This document shows, one piece after another, positions 11,490 through 23,909 of a DNA stretch of 64,000 nt (within the stretch, counting starts at the first letter, position 1; every line of letters starts with the position of its first letter). The position numbers and the translations under genes were made by a program. Source of the stretch: Beroe forskalii (Eukaryota > Ctenophora > Nuda > Beroida > Beroidae); NCBI GenBank assembly GCA_011033025.1, contig WFMF01000090.1:62001-126000 (forward strand), in the 5' to 3' direction. The notes beneath the pieces are model-generated. The model had not been told where the DNA came from and made no database searches. It saw nothing but the letters and a program-made list of their open reading frames with translations.

Positions 11490-14159
11490 CTAGAAGCAAG
11501 TATCACACTCAAAACCATCGATCAGTTGTTGGATGTCCTTTATAACGATTTGTCCAGGAGGAGTATCGGCCATTTCGACCCCCTGTGCCACCTTCATCTT
11601 GAGTATTTCCTTAGGAGAGAAGCAGTACCCCGAGGCTGATACCTCCCTGATAGAGTACTCAGTTGCTCCTTCCAGTTCTATTCTCAGGGAGCTCGCCAAC
11701 CCTACCATCTCCACTGTCTCTATCTGTCCAGAGGTCGTGTTTTGCGTCTCACCTCCCACAAGGTACTCCACTGTTTGATGTCCCTGCACCCCATCTTCCC
11801 AGTCTATGGCTACACTCTCCAACACACAGACCCCATCCAAGGTGATTTCAACCCACGAAGACTCCACGCTGCTCCTCCAGACTGTGTCCTGGTCTCCGTC
11901 CACAAGATGGGAGTCCATGGTGGCTACATTGCTATTCACTGGTCTTGACAAAGTCACTATGTCTCGTAATGGGTTTTCCTTGCCGTAGACAAATACTTGA
12001 CCAATGCCAAGAATGTAATCAAACTTTCCTCGATTTGAAAAAAACTTTCGCATTTTCTACAAATGTGACATCGATTCTTACCTTAGTAGTTACTCCATCC
12101 CACCCTTGAAACTCTGTTATGATTTTTCTGCCTGTCTCCTTCATCCGAAGCCACTTCTACGAAGTTACCATTGACTTCTGCACTTATCCGACATCCAGCT
12201 ATATTACGTGTTGTTTTCTTCCCCCAGGAAACTTTGAGACTCTCCACGCTGAAGGGGCCCCCAAGGTCAATCTCCACCCGGGAAGAGTTGGCGTTGTCAG
12301 TGAACCACTGAACCAGTACCTGCTCGACCTTGTCAGATATTGATTCCGACGCTGTAGACTGTCTTTACTATTGTCACTTGTGACAGGTTTGAGCCAGGCC
12401 ACGTCTCTGATCGGCTGGTTGATGTGAGTCTCCACAGTGCCAGCCATGCTGAGTTGCAGGGCACTCTCGTCTAACGTCTGAGGGGTTGTGATTTGTTCAT
12501 CCAGGTCCAAGTACACGCCGTAGTTCTGAGGGCAGATTGAGATTGCTTCTTCAATCAGTGAGAATTTGAAAGCTGGCTCAGCAACGGAAGCTAGTATCCT
12601 CATTTTCTCAGACAGGCGGTAGGAATCAGGGGTCCTTCTGCACATCGGCCATTAAGAGGAGAAAGGACGCATCTTTCTTCCAGAAGGTATAACCTATTTT
12701 CTTGTAGCTTTGGTCCCAATCCCTAACCCTATTGGCAAGCTGCCAGACTCCATCCTGGAGCCATACGAAAGCACAGTGACCTGGCTGTCCCACGGAAATT
12801 GCTGGAACTCCGAAAGCTATGGTTGCGTGCGACCCGAAAGTGCAGAAGGCCCCACAGACCCCTCCGTATATGTGGATGTTTTCGAGGCTGTACGGATGGC
12901 CCTTTGTCGGATTGCCCGTGGTATATGTCACCATATCGAAGACTGCCCCTCCTATCTTATCAGGGTTTTGGAATTTCTCAGGCACGTTTTCGCGCGCCCA
13001 GACATAGTCCGAGTCGGGGGAGCGGCCCTGCATGATAAACCTCATTTGCCATACGTTGAGGTGGAAGAATGGCTCTAGCAGCAACCCCTCCTCCGACCAC
13101 CTCAGGAAGGAGCTATACCTCGCCACACCGTCAAGCGGCTGATCCAGGTAAACCCTGTTCTCTAATCCGTTTCCAAAGCTCAGGGCAGTTGCCATTGCCA
13201 GAGTGAACTTCAGTCCTGGTTGCTTCGCCTCAGGATCCTCCTTGATTATCTTGGATAGGACGTTAATGACTCCTTCACAGTTTCTGTCGAAGATATCGCC
13301 ACTTGTGAGCAAAGCTTCCAAGGTATTCTTGTCATTGTAAATCCAGGCCACTGTCTCATCACTCAGGTTCAATGCAGCTCCCTGTTTCACCAAGCAGTCC
13401 AACAATTCCCATTGAAAGATCTCAAGGGATCCCTCGCTTTCTGCATAGCTTCTAAATTGACTGGGTGTACCAAAACCATCGACTTCTTCTCTGATATGAT
13501 TTGTTTTATCATTCAGCAAACTCTGTGTTTCTGGAAAATCGAAATGTTTTTAGTTATTAACCTAAACCGTCAACAACATTTGGGACTAGTTTGGGAATTA
13601 TCCTTATTGATAATATCGATTATAAACTGTAAATTATATCACCTTATCATGTATTGTCCATACTGATGAACAGTATATAAAAACGCGACCAGAGACTTGT
13701 TCAATTCGCCGCGCTCAATTAGAAATCCACTCACCATTACTCATTTCGTTCCTTTTGGCCCGCTTTGTTCGGATGCCTTCGTTTGCTAGGGCTTCTGCTT
13801 CCGAATCTCCATCGTAATGGCTATCGTCCAAATCATCGTAAGTCTGAATGTTTTGAGACTTTGATAAGGTTATAAAGGGGTTCGTGAATCGCTCCCATTA
13901 TCGGGGTCGAGACGCGGTCCCAAGGTGAAAAACGTATCTCTGTTGACTCTTTTAACTTGTTAAGCTCCTTCAAATATTTGGGGTTTGATGCCATATTTGT
14001 TGCAAGTATATTATAATATAGTTTGGTAATAAGATAACGTAAAGATATAAGAACCTAGTAAAAACTTAAAAAGCTCACCTCGTCGTTATGACGATCTGAT
14101 GATATCTGTGCGACTAAGAGTAACAGTAGGAACACAACCCTACTACAACTCTTCATCAT
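11490..14159 (-). pseudogene. Secreted transglutaminase-like/discoidin-like protein, frameshifted left copy
   Basis: Three exons: 14079-14159 (hydrophobic leader, MMKSCSRG then an L-rich core), 13735-13843 (acidic stretch ending in a basic RTKRAKR site that could be a proprotein cleavage site) and 11490-13530. Splice sites are canonical and in phase. Exon 3 has a transglutaminase-like core with a likely nucleophile in GGVCGAF and a likely catalytic His in VGQPGHCAFVW, then two F5/8-type-C (discoidin)-like beta domains, ending DTCF-stop. Against the plus-strand copy this copy has extra single bases near 12631, 12125 and 12045, plus an 8-bp AACCACTG-type duplication near 12302, which break the frame. 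Exons 1 and 2 are better preserved here than in the other copy. Either a decayed paralogue, or indels from assembly error. The family role is unknown; the fold suggests an extracellular peptide- or sugar-binding enzyme or a dead relative. Confidence 0.7.
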
Positions 14160-14317
14160 GACTCCTGGTTATGTAATTATGCCTCATTAGATTGCGTAAA
14201 TTGTGAGTTTGAGTGTTTTCGTGGATTTATTTTTCTTGGGTCATGCAGTCAAAAATAGACAAAAATCAGATTTGAATCCAGTCAAAGCGATAATTATGTT
14301 TGTTCAGGCTGTCTGAA

Positions 14318-15270
14318 GGTGCCGCCCCGTGTTAGGTTTAAATTTCCAGTATGTGATTATAATTATTGAGAAGTGTAAAGATATTTCCTTCGTTTGGTGT
14401 CGCCAAGGCAAGTAGGTGAATGACCCAGTGGTCATTCAGTGACCATGGTGTTTGTCATGAACCCTTGTGAACTGAGCGAGACCAAGGAATGGTGTCCGGC
14501 GCAGTGCGCGTAACTTAGATAACGGGGAGTATGAAAATGTGATTAAGTTTTCTTCCGATGTATGATATACTTTAATAGCAAACTAGAGTAGTTACTAGTT
14601 AGCTTCCCTAAAATACGTGCACCCCTAGCCCCTCGGCTCTGTTTCAAAGCCCTTGACTATATATCCAAATTAAAATCCACATACGCAGATGCAGAACGTG
14701 CACCATTTTTTGACAATTCGCGATTTTCCGACAGTTCGAGGAGACCATTACGTTTGCTGCTGCAGCAGAGAAAACAACCATTGCATGGAATCTTATTAGG
14801 GAGGGGTTAATCCCTTCAAGTAAACTGCCCACTGATATAGAACCTAATTTCAGGAAGCAAAAAGTGGATAAGTCTCTCAGTGACTTGAGATTTGCCATTT
14901 AAAAGCTAGGAATTAAGGCATTTTGTCGAGGTGCAATGGGGAATGCCCAAGTGATTGATGAATTCTATATGGGCATTTAAAGACATAACCCCACTGCAAA
15001 ACTATAAAGTATAAAATGCCCAGTCGATCTTCAATACTTCAGATGCTCTAACCTTTGCCCAGAAAAGGAGAAACCTGCTGCAGTTAAGAAGCGAATAGTG
15101 CAGAACAGGAAGGTCAGGACAGAAGGAGAGACACCTGGAGACACGTTGGTGCTGAACGGGTCATTTACCCTTTTACCCACCTGCCTGACCAAGCAGAGAA
15201 AATATTTTTGCACTTTTCGATAATCACAATCCAAACTGAAATTTTAAACCTAACACCAGCGCCCAAACCA
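14318..15270. repeat. Inverted-repeat element nested in left arm
   Basis: About 110 bp at 14325-14445 (containing GTGTTAGGTTTAAAT and TGAATGACCCAGTG) recurs inverted at about 15150-15262, bracketing about 700 bp. The interior contains an 84-codon ORF (14644-14898, minus) that is also open in the other arm (58033-58284), but it has no recognised domain. The right-arm counterpart spans about 57655-58608. Confidence 0.55.
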
Positions 15271-15689
15271 AGCTTGAAACTTTTAGCTTTTTAGTTTCAC
15301 CGTTTGGCACCTCGTACTCTTAAACCAACATATAATATTAAAAAAAACTCCAGATGGCCCCAGGGAGCCAGGGGGAATTTTAAGCGTTATGAAAGTATGA
15401 TTGTGGGTGAGACCGGAATCGTGAAGACCTGGGAAGTAGAAATTATTAACTGGTTTGCAGATCACCATCGACTGTTTTTAAAGTCTTAACACAATGCGCG
15501 AATTAGTTGGTGCTGTCATAATGGCTCTATTGTGTCTCCCTTTACCGCAAATGAGCTGCCAAAACATCAAATAATCCATTGTTGTTATTCACACTGTATA
15601 AGCCATAAGGGTGTCAAGTGCTTACACCAAGTTTTTTATCCTTTGTCCTTGTCATAGTATTACACCAGATAGAAGCCCGTGTAAGTGAC

Positions 15690-15758
15690 CCACACATGTA
15701 AAATTAACAATACTCCCATTGGTAGTATTGTTAATTTCACAAGTGTGGGTCACTGCTT
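15690..15758. repeat. Perfect-stem palindrome
   Basis: GTGACCCACAC and AAATTAACAATACT before a short loop are inverted after it (AGTATTGTTAATTT, GTGTGGGTCAC), forming a hairpin of about 65 bp. The same palindrome is in the right arm at about 57157-57225. Confidence 0.6.
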
Positions 15759-15884
15759 TGATAGCAGCTTACCCCAGATTGGACAGCTTTTTTGTTTCTC
15801 GATAAAAATCGATGAAATTTCAGTCAGTAGGTGCCATTGGTCTAACTAAGAAAATAAATCAGTATTTTTGAGTATATGTTTTAC

Positions 15885-17680
15885 GGTCGTATGAAAGTAT
15901 ACCAATGACCCCCTGCTGACCCCCAGCTGACCCCCTACTGACCCCCTGCTGACCCCCTACTGACCCCCTACTGACCCCCTGGTGAACCCCTACTGACCCC
16001 CTGGTGACCCCCTGGTGAACCCCTACTGACCCCCACTGACCCCTGCTGACCCCCCTTTGACCCCTGGTGACCCCTGGTGAACCCTGGTGACCCCTGGTGA
16101 CCCCCTGACCCCCTGGTGAACCCTTACTGACCCCCTACTGACCACTTCCTGATCATAATTCTAACATATCATGAATGTTTTAAAAGCATTTAAATAGCAC
16201 TCAGCCTTATAATGACGCTTTATTGGTCAATTGCCACTCGATCAAGGCACCTAAACGCACGCTCAAAACATAAACGAGTCAGTTATATTTTTCATGTTCG
16301 TTATGTTATTCTGTTATTCAAGTCAGTCAAATAAGTCAGGACAGTCACGTTAGTCAAGTTATTCAAGTCATTCAAGTCAGTTCTGTCAGTCAGGTCGGTC
16401 AAGTTGGTCAAGTTGGTCAAGTTAGTCAAGCCAAATTAGTCAAGCCAAATTAGTCAAGCCACTCAAGTCAAGTTACTTTGATCAAGTCATGTCATGTCAG
16501 TCATGTCAGTCATGTCAGTCAGTTACTTTGAGTCATGTCAGTCATGTCATGTCAGTCATGTCAGTCATGTCAGTCATGTCAGTCATGCTCAGTCATGTCA
16601 GTCATGTCAGTCATGTCAGTCATGTCGTCATGTCATGTCAGTCATGTGTCATGTCAGTCATGTCAGTCATGTCAGTCATGTCAGTCATGTCAGTCATGTC
16701 AGTATGTCAGTCATGTCAGTCATGTCAGTATGTCAGGGTCATGTCAGTCATGTCATCATGTCAGTCATGTCAGTCATGTCAGTCTATGCTCAGTCATGTC
16801 AGTCATGTCAGTCATGTCAGTCATGGGCCAGTCATGTCAGTCATGTCAGTATGTCAGTTGGGTGTCAGTCAATGCCAGTCAGTAGGGGTCAGTAGGGGGT
16901 TCACCAGTGGATGAGTAGCTTAACTCTGACCTTGAAGCTTGACATACTTGAATAACTTGAATGAATTGACTTTGACCTTTTGACTGTCTTGAAACGATCA
17001 AGCCAGGACTGACCCCGACCGGGATATGATTGACTTGTCTGACTTAACCGTATGGCTGACCTGACTGACTTGAATAACTTAATCGAACTAACTTCACTTG
17101 ACTGACTTGACCTGACTAACTGATCGACCTGACCGACCAGAATTTACCTGAACGACATGACTGGATGACTGATGACTGACATGACTGACATGACTGACAT
17201 GAATTGACATGACTGACATGACTGACATGACTGACATGACTGACATGACTGACATGACTGATGATGACCGGGATGACTGACATGACTGACATGTCTGACA
17301 TGACTGACATGACTGACATGACTGACATGACTGACATGACTGACATGACTGACATGACTGACATGACTGACATGACTGACATGACTGACATGACTGACAT
17401 GACTGACATGACCGACATGACCGACATTATGACTGAAGTGGTCAGTGGGGGCCAGGGGTCAGTAGGGGCCAGGGGTTCACCAGGGTCACCAGGGGGTCAG
17501 AAATGCAGGGGGTCAAGAGGGGGCTCAGCAGGGGGTCAGTAGGGGGTCAGTAGGGGTTCACCAGGGGGTCAGTAGGGGTTCACCAGGGGGTCAGTAGGGG
17601 GTCAGTAGGGGGTCAGTAGGGGGTCAGCAGGGGGTCAGTAGGGGGTCAGCAGGGGGTCATTGGTATACTTTCATACGACC
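15885..17680. mobile_element. Foldback element with tandem-repeat arms and 8-bp target duplication
   Basis: A 1796-bp insertion flanked by TGTTTTAC on both sides (15877-15884 and 17681-17688). The right arm (about 57028) has the uninterrupted site. Ends are GGTCGTATGAAAGTATACC and its complement. Inside, the left end carries about 11-bp CTGACCCCCTA-type repeats (15905-16145), then unique DNA (16145-16315), GTCAAG-type repeats (16320-16480) and TCATGTCAG repeats (16485-16860). The right end carries TGACATGAC repeats (17165-17425) and GGGGGTCAGTA repeats (17430-17660), the complement of the left. No transposase is visible. The 9-bp units give open (MTD)n and (MSV)n frames, which are not genes. 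The structure resembles Drosophila FB/Galileo elements, but relationship is unproven. Confidence 0.85.
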
Positions 17681-17692
17681 TGTTTTACCATT

Positions 17693-18316
17693 CTTGAGAA
17701 ATCGATGGGGTGGAAATCCACCCCTTTGTCCAATAAGCCAGAGGTCGTTCGAAAAAAAAGTTTCATAAAATTTCAATCTGAATGATTTATTTCACTATTT
17801 ATATGGTTTGGTACGGTGAACAAAACTCCTTTTTCGAAAATATTTGTCCGTTCAGGATTTGGGGTGGAAACTCATATCACCCCCTTTGTCCAATATGAAG
17901 TATGAAATTTCAGATACTAACAAATAAGTTTCCATTGAAAGAATAACGTGCCAATGTGATTTTTGGCGATTTCTGTGACAAAATATTCATGCTAGAACTG
18001 GTTTTAACTTCGAAAATGGTATATATTCGGGATTTGGGGTGGAAAATCACCCCTTTGTCCAATATGTGGGTACAGGTCGAAATGACGAAAATCGATCTGA
18101 GGGCCATAAAACTGAATTGTACGTAATTCTTTCATTATATCGGCATTGTATAGACGCCTTTGAACAGAATTTACAAGTTTGGAAACTGGAAAGGTTTGGG
18201 GTGATTTTCCACCCCTGTGGCACCCGAAACCTGATTTTTGAAGGATGAAATCTTTTAATATCAGAATTCATGAAAAGAAAAAACACTTCGGTTACTGAAA
18301 ATATGTTTATGTGCAC
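17693..18316 (+). repeat. GGGGTGGAAA-type repeat, left arm copy 1
   Basis: A block repeatedly containing GGGGTGGAAAATCACCCC followed by TTTGTCCAATA. It recurs inverted at 22430-23010 in the same arm, and at 53105-53700 and 55190-55760 plus 56980-57025 in the other arm. The two copies in one arm form a nested inverted repeat of at least 600 bp around about 4 kb. Conserved ORFs inside simply follow the repeat. Confidence 0.7.
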
Positions 18317-18784
18317 AAAATTATAGTTTTGGTGTCATTTATGTTAGTTGTCATTGCTCTTATTCTGTGAATAAGAGCATTTGAGATACAAAAAATAAAA
18401 TGAGAAGGATTTCTGGACCCTTGGGGTGAGTCAGACCAAAATTCTAGGTTATTGCTCTGGCAGACTTACAGTAGCGGCTTCCCAGATGTCAGAGCACCCG
18501 GTCATCTCTCTGGTACTAACAGTACTTGCAGCAGTACCACAGCAGTTCTGCCATTTTTATGATGCAGCAGTAACTCAGTGATAAGAGAATAAGATAGAGG
18601 GTACAACAGCAGCTTCAACTTCAAGTAAGCCTGTTTCATGGCAAGCCCCAGCAATACTATAAGAATACTAACATACTGGAGATTGGACGTGCTACGGCAG
18701 TAAAACGGCAGTGTCCGGTCTTTTTTCAGCTTTGCTGCACATGGTCTAGATCCGGAATGGTCATGGCAGCCTCCAGCTTCACAT

Positions 18785-20025
18785 CAGGGGCGTAGCCAGG
18801 GGGAAGGCGACACAGGCGGTCGCCTCCCCCTTTTTGGACAGAAAATGTGAAATATTTGTTAATTTTATTGTAATGAGAGCTTTGAGCCAAGCAAAATAAG
18901 GCATTCAAAAGGTTTTGAATGTAACTCGCCTCCTCCTTTTCAAAAATCTGGCTACGCCCCGTTCACATATGTTTAAAAGTTTAATGGCAGTGCTCATGAA
19001 AAACCATGTCTATTGTATTGTATTGTATTGTAGGTTCCCCAAACTCGGAAGTAAGGGGGACAGTACCCTTAAGGGCACTGCCAGCACTGGGGCCACGGGA
19101 CACCACTTATAGCGACGGCAAGTTGCCACTGGTACCCACTGGGTGCTCTGGCTTTATTGGGAACAGCATTTCAGTGACATTGGTTTGAACTTCACTGAGC
19201 AATGGGGTCCGGGTGTTAGGCCAGACAAGCCGCCTTTTGCTGCACACTACAGTTTGAGTCAACTATATCTCTGTCCAAAGCACAGAAAAATAGATTTACT
19301 CTCTCTGTCCACATTGCCATGGGTCGGTCAAAAAAGTCATAAAGGTAAGTGTAGTTTTGAAGGCGTGAGCTGGGTTGCCTTCGGTAACATAAGTGTATTT
19401 AAAAAAGTGGTACGGATTTCATTTTGAGTGGTGATTATCGAAATGTCAGGACCCTCCTGCTCTCCTTCCATTATTTTCTTGAATCAGCTGGTGTATCGTC
19501 GTCTTTATTATTATTACCTTGTGTAGGTGTGCTTCTACGTTTGTTAGTTTTTGTGAGATAGTGTTCTGTTGGGGGAAAGGCTTTTTTTTTATTTGTGGCT
19601 TTCTTTCAAAAAAAATATTGGTGTTGTTGAAAAATTTTATCATTTTGTTGATTAGATGACTACTTTGCAGATCGTCAATGCTATCAAATTGGTATTTGTT
19701 GAATATTTCTTTTCCTTTGTTGCTGAAATAAGAGCATTTACACAGTATATGATGCGCTGTTTTCTAGGCAGTTCTCTTCCCAGTTGTAGTCAACGTATTT
19801 CATTACTTCGTACAGTATTCAGTGTTCATTATAACTCTGTTTTTGTTTTTGTCATGTGATAGTTTAGGTTGTTATGATTGGATAATATTTTAATTAAAGT
19901 ACTTATTTTCTCATAGTTTAGTGTTAAGATTTTGTTTGTCATTTTATTTGTCCTGTATTTATAAGCTTTAAAAGGTTTTGAATGTAACTCGCCTCCTCCT
20001 TTTCAAAAATCTGGCTACGCCCCTG
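18785..20025. mobile_element. hAT insertion with internal rearrangement, left arm only
   Basis: Bounded by CAGGGGCGTAGCCAG and CTGGCTACGCCCCTG, typical hAT ends, with an 8-bp duplication CTTCACAT (18777-18784 and 20026-20033). The other arm has the empty site near 54711. The hAT 3' end plus about 48 bp of host flank (18905-19010) is repeated at 19971-20075. So the original insert may have been a MITE of about 178 bp, later duplicated with about 950 bp of unrelated filler between. The filler includes a short (ATTGT)n run near 19010-19032. Confidence 0.7.
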
Positions 20026-20546
20026 CTTCACATATGTTTAAAAGTTTAATGGCAGTGCTCATGAAAAACCATGTCAGTTTTATTTGAAAGTAATAACAGT
20101 ATCACCGAAGAGCCACTCAGAAGTATCAGGACTACCACAGCATTGCTGCGGTAGCGGCGGTGACCTAGCACAACGGCTGTGTCACGGAGGTTAAGTACTG
20201 CATGCAAGGGCAGCACCGTTACTCCGTTACAGCTACTACTTTTATAGCAGTGCCAGTATGACGTCGGAACAGGTGAATTGCTAATCCAATAGATTTATGG
20301 AATGACAGGTATACGATATACAGTCGACAGTAAAACTATTGGTGTGGTGCTGCAAAGGCACTGCTGCTTTACTACCACACCAGCTTTGCAGTGATATAAC
20401 AGTTAGGTACCCTGTTTCAATACTTCAATAGTGTTTTTAAGTGCCTTATTGTCAATTGAATTGTCATGATATAACATCGATGATGCAGTCACATTATTGA
20501 AATAAAGCTATAGCACTGCTTAAGAACCACCATAACTCTCTGGCAG

Positions 20547-21907
20547 TACAGTTTTATCACTTTCAGTACAGTTTTATCACTTTCAGTACAGTTTTATCAC
20601 TTTCAGTACAGTTTTATCACTTTCAGTACAGTTTTATCACTTTCATATACGTTGCTATTTTCTTGCTCTCTTATCGCAACGCTTATCAGTTAAAGATTTG
20701 CAATTGCTACACATCGTGCAACCCTGTAGCATTGAAATGCGTACATCGCAGTCGGACCCTGAGGACTTTGAGAACTGAAGAAGAGCAGTGTGGATCATCC
20801 AGGAGGCACTGCAGGAGCTCGGTGTGGAGAGGACGGGGCAACTCAGCCCCTTCGCAATCAGCAAGCTGAAGAAAGACAGAATGTCCGAGTTATTGCTTGA
20901 TACACTCTGTATGCTGGATGACCTGACGTGCAGTGTTGTGGACAGCTCATACGCCCCCCGTGGAGTGACTGCAGAGCTTCTGGAAGCTCACAGGAAGATT
21001 ATCTCTCTCCAGTCAGAGCTGCTGGAGTGCAAGCAGGAGAAGTTGGACTCAGTGAAGACTGTTGTACAGTCATCAGTGTGCGAGACCGTGAAAGAAGAGA
21101 TGAAATCATTCAGTGCAGTTGTCCAGAGTAGTACAGGAGGCTCACAGAAGCCATTGAGCCAGTCTGTGCTGAAGAAAGTCGTTCAGGACGTCGTTAAGAC
21201 TGAAGATCGCAGCAAGAACGTCATGATTTTCGGACTGAGTGACGAGGCGAATGGAGGACACGAGTGCCAAGGGTCAGCGAGCTGTTCGATGCGTTGGGGA
21301 GAAACCACGAATCGACGTCTGCAGAGTGGGGAAACATGTTCCTCGGTGCCTCACCGAGACCGGTGAAGGTAGTGACTACGTCCTCCACCGTAGCAGATCA
21401 GCTGATGCAGAAGGGGGAGACTCAGTCATCTGGAGAAGTACAAGAGGGTGTACGTGAATCCCGACCGTTCACTGGAGCAGAGGGAGGAACGCAGGAGCTG
21501 GTGAAGGAGGTCAAGCGGTTAACGGATTTTGGACAAGGACAAGCGTCACTTCATCAGAATGGAAGGTGTGCAGTGTCGCCCGGTCAGCAACTTGATAGCG
21601 GCGCGTATGTGTGGTTTTTGAAACGTGTGTTTTGAGTTTGAATCCTGGATTTCAACATGTGTTTTTGTGTGGACAGCAGGAGTAACTTGGCGTTCAAGTG
21701 GGCGGACACAAACTTAATTGTTTTCCCAATCATTTCAACCCCTTCCCGGTGTTTTATTAGCAGCACTTCCACACTTGTTATATGATTCCTTGATTGGCGT
21801 GCAGCACCCAATTTTTGGGTCGATTTTAATGATTATTTACTGTATATTATTTTTGTTTAGAAGCCCTCTGCGGTACCCTTCATGGGTTTTCAAACAAACA
21901 AACAAAG
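20547..21907 (+). mobile_element. LINE-derived insertion with ORF1-like remnant
   Basis: This segment is absent from the other arm, where CTCTGGCAG joins TGACTGGG directly. It opens with five copies of a 20-bp unit (TTTCAGTACAGTTTTATCAC, 20545-20645), like a LINE 5' monomer array, and ends in (CAAA)n-type sequence. The coding part (about 20788-21600) resembles non-LTR ORF1: a leucine-rich amphipathic region, EDRSKNVMIFGLSDE, then after frameshifts RPVKVVTTSS and a PDRSLEQRE-like stretch. ORF2 is missing, so this is an internally deleted or truncated, non-functional copy. No clear target duplication is seen. Confidence 0.6.
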
Positions 21908-22429
21908 TGACTGGGTCTTCTCAAGATCTACCTGCTTTGGTTCTCAGTGACGCGATTTTTGATGTTTGCTACTGCCGTTTGAATACTATCGGACAACCAT
22001 GCAGACTGAAGCTTGAATCTGCCATTGTAGACTCTGTCATATCGCTGTGCTGTGGTGAATACAATGTACCAGCAGTTAACTGTACCATGCTACCATAGCA
22101 TTACTGCGTTGGCCTGCCACATGACTGCTGTGGTACTGCTAAAGTGCCAAAGTGATGTCGGGGTGCCCCATTGGAATGTATCAGGGAGGGCAATACTAAC
22201 AGTCTGTGACAGCAATCACTACTTAGATGACCAAACAGCTTACCCCCTAGAATTCGTGGGCCGACTCTCCCCAGAGGTTCGAAAATACTTCTCATTACCT
22301 TCTTTGTTCCACAAATATCTTCAAATGCTCTTATTTGCAGAAGAAGAGCAATGACAACAACATAAATGACACCAAAACTATAATTTTTGTGCACATAAAC
22401 TCATAAACATATTTTCAGCTTTTCAGTAA

Positions 22430-23340
22430 CCGAAGTGTTTTTTTCATGAATTCTGATATTAAAGATTTCATCCTTCAAAAATCAGGGTCTCCGGTGCCAA
22501 AGGGGTGGAAAATCATCCCAAACCTTTCCAAACTTGTAAATTCTATTCAAAGGCGTCTATACAATGCCGATATAATGAAAAAATTACGTACAATTCAGTT
22601 TTATGGCCCTCAGATCGATTTTCGTCATTTCGACCTGTACCCACATATTGGTTTTAACTTCGAATATATACCATTTTCGAAGTTAAAACCAGTTCTAGCA
22701 TGAATATTTTGTCACAGAAATCGCCAAAAATCACATTGGCGTGTTATTCTTTCAATGGAAACTTATTTGTTAATTATCTGAAATTCCATACTTCATATTG
22801 GACAAAGGGGTGATTTTCCACCCCGAAATCTGAACGGACAAATATTGTCGAAAAGGAGTTTTGTTCACCGTACCAAACCATATAAATAGTGAAATAAATC
22901 ATTCAGATTGAAATTTTATGAAACTTTTTTTCGAAACGACCTCTGGCTTTATTGTACAAGGGGTGGATTTCCACCCCACCATATTGCCTGGTGCTATATA
23001 GGTCTCAAATTTGAGCTCCACAGAAATGAAAATTGGTACTATGAAAATTTAATCTTTCTGCTACAAAGCAACCGTTTTGACGCCATATATGTCGAAATTA
23101 TGAGTACAGTTAGCACGTCAAAGTGATCGAATTGAAATTTCGGATTTTGACCATTTTTGAGGCCACCGTGCAGCAAAACTATTTTATAAAATCCTAAAAT
23201 TTTTTCTCTTCTGAAAAAATTTGATCCTTCTTCTATGTATAAAGATAGTTTCCAGCAATAGAGAAGTTACCAGCTCAACGACAGTTAACCATACTTTGAG
23301 GGTCTATTTTCCACCCCTTTGGCATATCGGGGTTAAACGG
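22430..23340 (-). repeat. GGGGTGGAAA-type repeat, left arm copy 2
   Basis: Inverted partner of 17693-18316, extended by about 300 bp that match 52780-53110 of the other arm. Contains GGTGGAAAATCATCCC and ACAAAGGGGTGATTTTCC blocks. No gene content. Confidence 0.65.
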
Positions 23341-23909
23341 GCTCCTATCACAATAATTGTTCTATAATTGCATGGGGAAACAGCCGCTATCTGAACATTA
23401 TGAAGGTGATTGAAACGGTTGTTCCAGTGGGGGGAACCTCCCCGAGGAATAAAATAGGGAATATCGTTTAAAAAAAATCCACTGTGGGCAACCCTTCCTT
23501 TTTTGGGGATTTTAAAAATATCGCCAAAAAAGGTTTAATTTGGGGAAAAAAAACGTAATTGTGTAAAAAAGTTAAATTTAATAACCCTTTACCAAATCTC
23601 AAATGGGACCATTTTTGTTTTTTCGAACCTTTGAAATTTTTATTTTTTTCCGTTTTTGTTTATTTTCACTTACCCCTTTTTTTTCCTTTTATTTTTTGAC
23701 CACGGGGTTTTGAAACTTTTAAATGCCCATTTCCTTTTAATTTTGGCATTTTTTCAAAAATGAAATGGTCCATTTTGTTTTATTCCGATTTAAAAAGGAT
23801 TTTTTTGTTTTGGATTTTACATTTTTGAAATGGACCTTTTTTCCATTTCGTCTATTATGCTTAGGATGCCCAAAATATCTTTTTTTTGGTTTTGGGGGTC
23901 GTTTTGAAG

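Noticed and set aside
12710-13078. Plus-strand ORFs across the left gene copy (and minus-strand ones at 61235-61664)
   Set aside because: Antisense shadows of the transglutaminase-like coding exon.
14644-14898. 84-codon ORF conserved in both arms (also 58033-58284)
   Set aside because: Conservation is explained by the duplication; it lies in a nested repeat and has no domain, RBS-like or splice evidence.
16489-17542. ORFs of repeating MSV/SHV or MTD residues
   Set aside because: Produced by 9-bp units that are open in several frames inside the foldback element.
18039-18316. Short ORFs repeated at four places in the arms
   Set aside because: They recur because the GGGGTGGAAA-type repeat recurs; open on both strands.
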